Shown piece by piece: positions 5,785 to 8,699 of a stretch of DNA of 8,699 nt. Below the pieces are notes generated by a model. That model was not told the origin of the DNA. It made no database searches and saw nothing but the letters and a program-made list of their open reading frames with translations. Made by a program: the position numbers and the translations under genes. The DNA is taken from the NCBI GenBank assembly GCA_902493895.1, contig CABUQW010000056.1, positions 1 through 8,699 on the forward strand, written 5' to 3'. The stretch's first letter is position 1. Each line of letters begins with the position of its first letter. This DNA is from an uncultured Collinsella sp. Its GTDB lineage: Bacteria; Actinomycetota; Coriobacteriia; Coriobacteriales; Coriobacteriaceae.

Positions 5785-6834
5785 CTACATTCCCGACCAA
5801 TCGATAAATATCTCCTCACGAAGCCGGCGTTCGAGCTCCTGCTGCCGCGGTGTCTTGTCTTTCAGCGGCGCATCGAGATAGGACATGATGAGCTCCATCA
5901 CCACGCGGAAGGCATCGGAGTCGGCCAGCTGGCCATAGGTCATCAAAACGACGGGATATCCCATCGCTTGCAAGGCCGTCGTTCGGTCGGAGTCGGAGAT
6001 CTTGGATTCTATGGATCCGTGTATGGCTTTACCCTGGCATTCAACAAGGCACTCTCGGCTGCCGTCCTTATTTGCCAGCAGGATATCGGCATAGCGCCTA
6101 TCAAGCCCCGAAATCAGGCGGGCGCTTCGCGTCATACGAATCTCAACGTTATTGGTAAGGCGAAGACCTTCGCCGCCACGCAACCTCGAAAGGCCAAACA
6201 GCATCGAAGCTTGGGCCTCGAGCGGCGACGCTGCCATCCCCGTAATGCATTTCGCGGCTCGTATGAACGATTTAGCGCCGCGGAGCCCCCGGATCTTATT
6301 GGCGAACTCCGTTAGTTCAGAGATCTCGATCAAGGGCGGTCGTTTCCACAAGTCCGTTGGATTCCCCGAGACATCTTTTACGTTTTCCCAGCCCAACTGT
6401 GCGTCACCCCACCGGTCCCCATATGCCTGCACAAGTGCCGACTTTACCTGAGACGCAATCTTGCACACGGCAAAGGTGCCGCACATCTCATACATGCACA
6501 TGATTAGACGCTCGTTTGAGACCGAGGAGGCCAGGGTCAGCAGGGTAAAGAGTGGGGACGCGACATCGAGGCCAAACTCTGTCTGCCGCACGGAGCCAAA
6601 CGGCCTCTCCCCGTTCCAAACATGCCTGACAATGCGATCGCCCTTACGTCCACAGCTGCCCTGTGCCAAAACGTGTAGCGGGGTGCCCAGGAAATGCTTG
6701 ACGAGCGGGTGCTCACAAAGATGCTCCCTGCGCGGATCGTCTACAGAATCGGGCAGGTCCGGCATTATCGCCAAGACCTGTGGGGGTATCCGGTGATACC
6801 GAAAGGCAGATATGTCGCACAGCATGTCGTCCAT
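5785..6834 (-). CDS. Hypothetical protein with probable PD-(D/E)XK nuclease-like C-terminus
   Basis: The role is not established. From the ATG at 6834 the product is 349 residues. The N-terminal half contains SAFRYHRIPP (9-18), GTPLHVLAQG (50-59), ASPLFTLLTLA (92-102) and MYEMCGTFA (114-122), blocks I associate with a Coriobacteriia family distantly like AbiEi-type proteins. The middle has SPLEAQASMLFGL (203-215). The C-terminal part reads YADILL, then ECLVECQGKAIHG, then SDSDRTTALQAMGYPVVLMTYGQL. This gives an Asp250...Glu265-x-Gln267-Gly-Lys269 arrangement, followed by an Arg helix and a hydrophobic strand, as in Vsr/DUF559-like nuclease folds; Gln stands where Lys is usual. No good ribosome binding site marks the start; ATG at 6825 and GTG at 6873 are alternatives. 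The frame is open upstream to 7194, but that part is antisense to the M20 gene. It is divergent from M20, stands alone, and is less GC-rich than serA. It may be a defence or toxin-antitoxin component; this is inference. Confidence 0.65.
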   Translation of the reverse strand: MDDMLCDISAFRYHRIPPQVLAIMPDLPDSVDDPRREHLCEHPLVKHFLGTPLHVLAQGSCGRKGDRIVRHVWNGERPFGSVRQTEFGLDVASPLFTLLTLASSVSNERLIMCMYEMCGTFAVCKIASQVKSALVQAYGDRWGDAQLGWENVKDVSGNPTDLWKRPPLIEISELTEFANKIRGLRGAKSFIRAAKCITGMAASPLEAQASMLFGLSRLRGGEGLRLTNNVEIRMTRSARLISGLDRRYADILLANKDGSRECLVECQGKAIHGSIESKISDSDRTTALQAMGYPVVLMTYGQLADSDAFRVVMELIMSYLDAPLKDKTPRQQELERRLREEIFIDWSGM

Positions 6835-6948
6835 AAAGGCTACGTACCCACTGCGCCGTTTGTGAACCCGCACGGACGGCAAACGCGCTGGCTCGGCCTG
6901 CGAACGGTAAATGCTGCTGTGCGCACGTCGCGGATCTCTCAGGAGGCT

Positions 6949-6954
6949 TACAAT
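6949..6954 (+). promoter_or_regulatory. Possible -10 box for the M20 peptidase gene
   Basis: TACAAT at 6949-6954 would start a transcript near 6961, about 28 bases before the ATG at 6989. There is no good -35 hexamer. The 154-base divergent region 6835-6988 must also hold the promoter of the minus-strand gene, for which I find no convincing boxes. Confidence 0.3.
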
Positions 6955-6988
6955 CGGTTTGGAAAGCAGACTGATTGTGAGGTTGCAT

Positions 6989-8209
6989 ATGGTTGACAAG
7001 GACTTTGCCTGGCGGCTTGCGCAGGAGCTTGTGCGGATCGACAGTTCAAACCCGGGCGCGTATGAGGATGAAATTGAGCGGTATATCAAAGCGCTGTTTG
7101 AGGAACGGATGGCGCAGCTAAGCCATCCGGTACTCGATGCCGTGCAGATTGAGGAGCTCGAGGTGCTCCCCGGACGCCGCAACCTCATGGTCACCGTGCC
7201 CGGTTTGAGCGACGAGCCACGGCTCGTCTACATCTGCCACATGGATACCGTCACCTTGGGCGACGGCTGGGACGCAGGCATTCCGCCGCTCGGAGCAATC
7301 GTGCGTGACGATAAACTCTATGGCCGCGGTGCCTGCGATATGAAGGGTGGCCTGGCCTGCGCCATTGCCGCACTGGTCCATACGCTCGAGCGCGTGGCGG
7401 CGAATGGCGCGCTGCCCCGCCGCGGCTTTTCGCTCATTTGCTCGGTCGACGAAGAGGACTTTATGCGCGGCTCCGAGGCGGCCATCGATGCCGGTTGGAT
7501 CGGTTCGCGCGAATGGGCGTTGGATACCGAGCCCACCGACGGACAGATTCAGGTGGCGCACAAGGGGCGTACGTGGTTCGAGATTGAGATGACCGGCGTC
7601 ACGGCGCACGCGAGCCAGCCCTGGAAGGGCGCCGACGCCGTCGCCGCCATGTCCGAGGTCGTGTGTTCGCTTCGTCGCGCGTTTTCGGCGTTGCCCCCGC
7701 ATGATGAGCTGGGGCCTTCGACTGTCACATTTGGTCAGATTGAGGGCGGCTACCGTCCCTATGTCGTGCCCGACCACGCCAAGGTCTGGGTCGACATGCG
7801 CCTAACGCCGCCGACCGATACGGCCGCTGCAACCCGCATGGTAGAGCAGGCCATCGCCGGTGCCGAGGCTGCGGTCCCCGGCTGCCATGGCAGCTATACC
7901 GTGACAGGCGACCGCCCCGCCATCGAGCGCGACCCAAGCTCTCCCCTACTAGCCGCGCTCAAGCGTGCCGCCGATGACGTGACGGGTGCGGACACGACCG
8001 TCGGCTTCTTTACCGGCTACACCGACACCGCCGTCATTGCCGGCAAGACAGGTAACCGAAATTGTATGAGCTACGGCCCCGGGTCGCTCGCGCTCGCGCA
8101 CAAGCCCAACGAGTATGTGCCCCATGCCGATATCGTTCGCTGTCAGCAGGTGCTGATTGCGCTTGCCGACAACACGCTCTGGGACGCAAGCGGCCAAGTT
8201 GGGGCATAA
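6989..8209 (+). CDS. M20 family metallopeptidase (ArgE/DapE/CPG2-like)
   Basis: Zinc-dependent amidohydrolase of the M20 clan, cutting an N-acyl amino acid, small peptide or related amide in the cytoplasm; the exact substrate cannot be read from sequence. The 406-residue protein has the full two-metal set: His84-x-Asp86 in ICHMDTV, the bridging Asp118 in GRGACDMKGG, the catalytic Glu155 and Glu156 in CSVDEEDFM, Asp179 in LDTEP, and His371 in LAHKPNE. The dimerisation (lid) domain lies at about 190-305 with TAHAS (205-209). The start at 6989 is set by GAGG at 6979-6982, six bases upstream; the frame is open to an ATG at 6911, but that has no ribosome binding site and would add 26 unrelated residues. 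A DUF1015 gene follows 39 bases downstream. DapE-type, ArgE-type or carboxypeptidase G2-like activity all remain possible. Confidence 0.92.
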   Translation: MVDKDFAWRLAQELVRIDSSNPGAYEDEIERYIKALFEERMAQLSHPVLDAVQIEELEVLPGRRNLMVTVPGLSDEPRLVYICHMDTVTLGDGWDAGIPPLGAIVRDDKLYGRGACDMKGGLACAIAALVHTLERVAANGALPRRGFSLICSVDEEDFMRGSEAAIDAGWIGSREWALDTEPTDGQIQVAHKGRTWFEIEMTGVTAHASQPWKGADAVAAMSEVVCSLRRAFSALPPHDELGPSTVTFGQIEGGYRPYVVPDHAKVWVDMRLTPPTDTAAATRMVEQAIAGAEAAVPGCHGSYTVTGDRPAIERDPSSPLLAALKRAADDVTGADTTVGFFTGYTDTAVIAGKTGNRNCMSYGPGSLALAHKPNEYVPHADIVRCQQVLIALADNTLWDASGQVGA

Positions 8210-8248
8210 TAAGCCGCGAACAAACCAACTCGCGTGTTAGGACCGTCC

Positions 8249-8699
8249 ATGAAAGCACTTCCGTTTCCCTGCATCCGCCCGGCTCAGGACCGCGTGCTCG
8301 AAGCGCTACCGCAGATGGGCGGCATCCTGAGCGGCAACGACGCCCTGCGCGGCGCCATCGCCGACGGCCTGATGCTCAAGGATCCAGGCGCGGCGTATTA
8401 CGCGTACGAATGCTCGGGAGAGCCGGGACGCGTGACGGGTGTCGTGGCGATTTGCCCGATAAGTGTACTTGCGGGCGGCAAGGGCGATGCCAGCGCTGAC
8501 GTGGCCGCCGCTGCGCACGCGATCGCCGAACTCAAAGTTCAGCCTCGTCCCGTGTCGCTCGCCTACGAAGCCTCGCCCGTCATGGATATCATCCTCGGCG
8601 CCGCCAAAGAAGGCGCTTCGCTCTATGCCGTCACCGATCCCGCCGGCATTACGCACCGCGTGTGGGAGGTCAAGCGCGAGGACGCCGTCGGGGCCATCC
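8249..8699 (+). CDS. DUF1015 family protein, N-terminal part (runs off right edge)
   Basis: About 150 residues are visible, from MKALPFPCIRPAQDRVLEAL to VKREDAVGAI. The opening PFPCIRPAQD and the later block PRPVSLAYEASPVMDIIL followed by DPAGITHRVWEV fit DUF1015, a family of about 400 residues. Its best conserved motif, ADGHHR, would lie outside the window. The biochemical function of the family is not settled; the DGHHR motif recalls ParB/sulfiredoxin-like proteins, some of which are serine kinases. DUF1015 genes are often next to serC and serA, which are in this window 2.8 kb upstream, so a role tied to serine or phosphoserine is a reasonable inference. AGGA at 8239-8242, six bases before the ATG, supports the start. 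Possibly co-transcribed with the M20 gene. Confidence 0.78.
   Translation, partial: MKALPFPCIRPAQDRVLEALPQMGGILSGNDALRGAIADGLMLKDPGAAYYAYECSGEPGRVTGVVAICPISVLAGGKGDASADVAAAAHAIAELKVQPRPVSLAYEASPVMDIILGAAKEGASLYAVTDPAGITHRVWEVKREDAVGAI

Noticed and set aside
5453..5819. Two overlapping short minus-strand frames (67 and 79 codons) in the gap
   Set aside because: They run through the terminator or the palindromic element, have no ribosome binding site and resemble no protein I know.
6941..6946. Perfect AGGAGG upstream of the M20 gene
   Set aside because: No start codon lies at a workable distance behind it; probably chance.
6911..6988. Longer M20 start at ATG 6911
   Set aside because: No ribosome binding site, Arg/Leu-rich extension not seen in M20 enzymes; ATG 6989 has GAGG at the right distance and begins at the family N-terminus.
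6835..7194. N-terminal extension of the nuclease-like gene to 7194
   Set aside because: This part is antisense to the start of the M20 gene, gives a Ser/Arg-rich sequence unlike the family, and has no ribosome binding site.

Overview
The window looks like a chromosomal segment of a high-GC Actinomycetota gut bacterium, most likely a Collinsella-type coriobacterium. This is inferred from GC-rich third codon positions, from the style of the serC/serA pair, and from a hypothetical protein of a type I associate with Coriobacteriia. No rRNA or tRNA is present to confirm it.

Left third (1-2466, minus strand): the first three genes of a BREX phage-defence locus, in the order brxA (DUF1819), brxB (DUF1788), brxC (P-loop ATPase). 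brxC runs off the left edge, so the methyltransferase, PglZ and any BrxL would lie outside the window. brxA carries a nine-G run ten codons or so from its probable start. A palindrome sits over the probable brxA promoter. Between brxA and serC (about 600 bp) lies the relic of a Phd/YefM-type antitoxin gene. Its operator-like palindrome and ribosome binding site are intact, but the core of the coding sequence is missing, there is an in-frame stop, and no toxin gene follows.

Middle (3031-5512, plus strand): serC and serA, the first two enzymes of serine synthesis in reverse order, probably one operon, closed by a strong rho-independent terminator. The window shows no phosphoserine phosphatase.

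Right part (5513-8699): an AT-rich 349-bp gap that holds a 173-bp imperfect palindromic element; a minus-strand gene for a protein with a probable PD-(D/E)XK nuclease-like C-terminus; then, divergently, an M20 metallopeptidase and the start of a DUF1015 protein, which runs off the right edge. serC, serA and DUF1015 genes are often neighbours in other bacteria, so the palindromic element and the nuclease-like gene may be insertions into an older serC-serA-(M20)-DUF1015 arrangement. The window therefore combines ordinary amino-acid metabolism with at least two accessory patches: BREX with the antitoxin relic, and the palindromic element with the nuclease-like gene.
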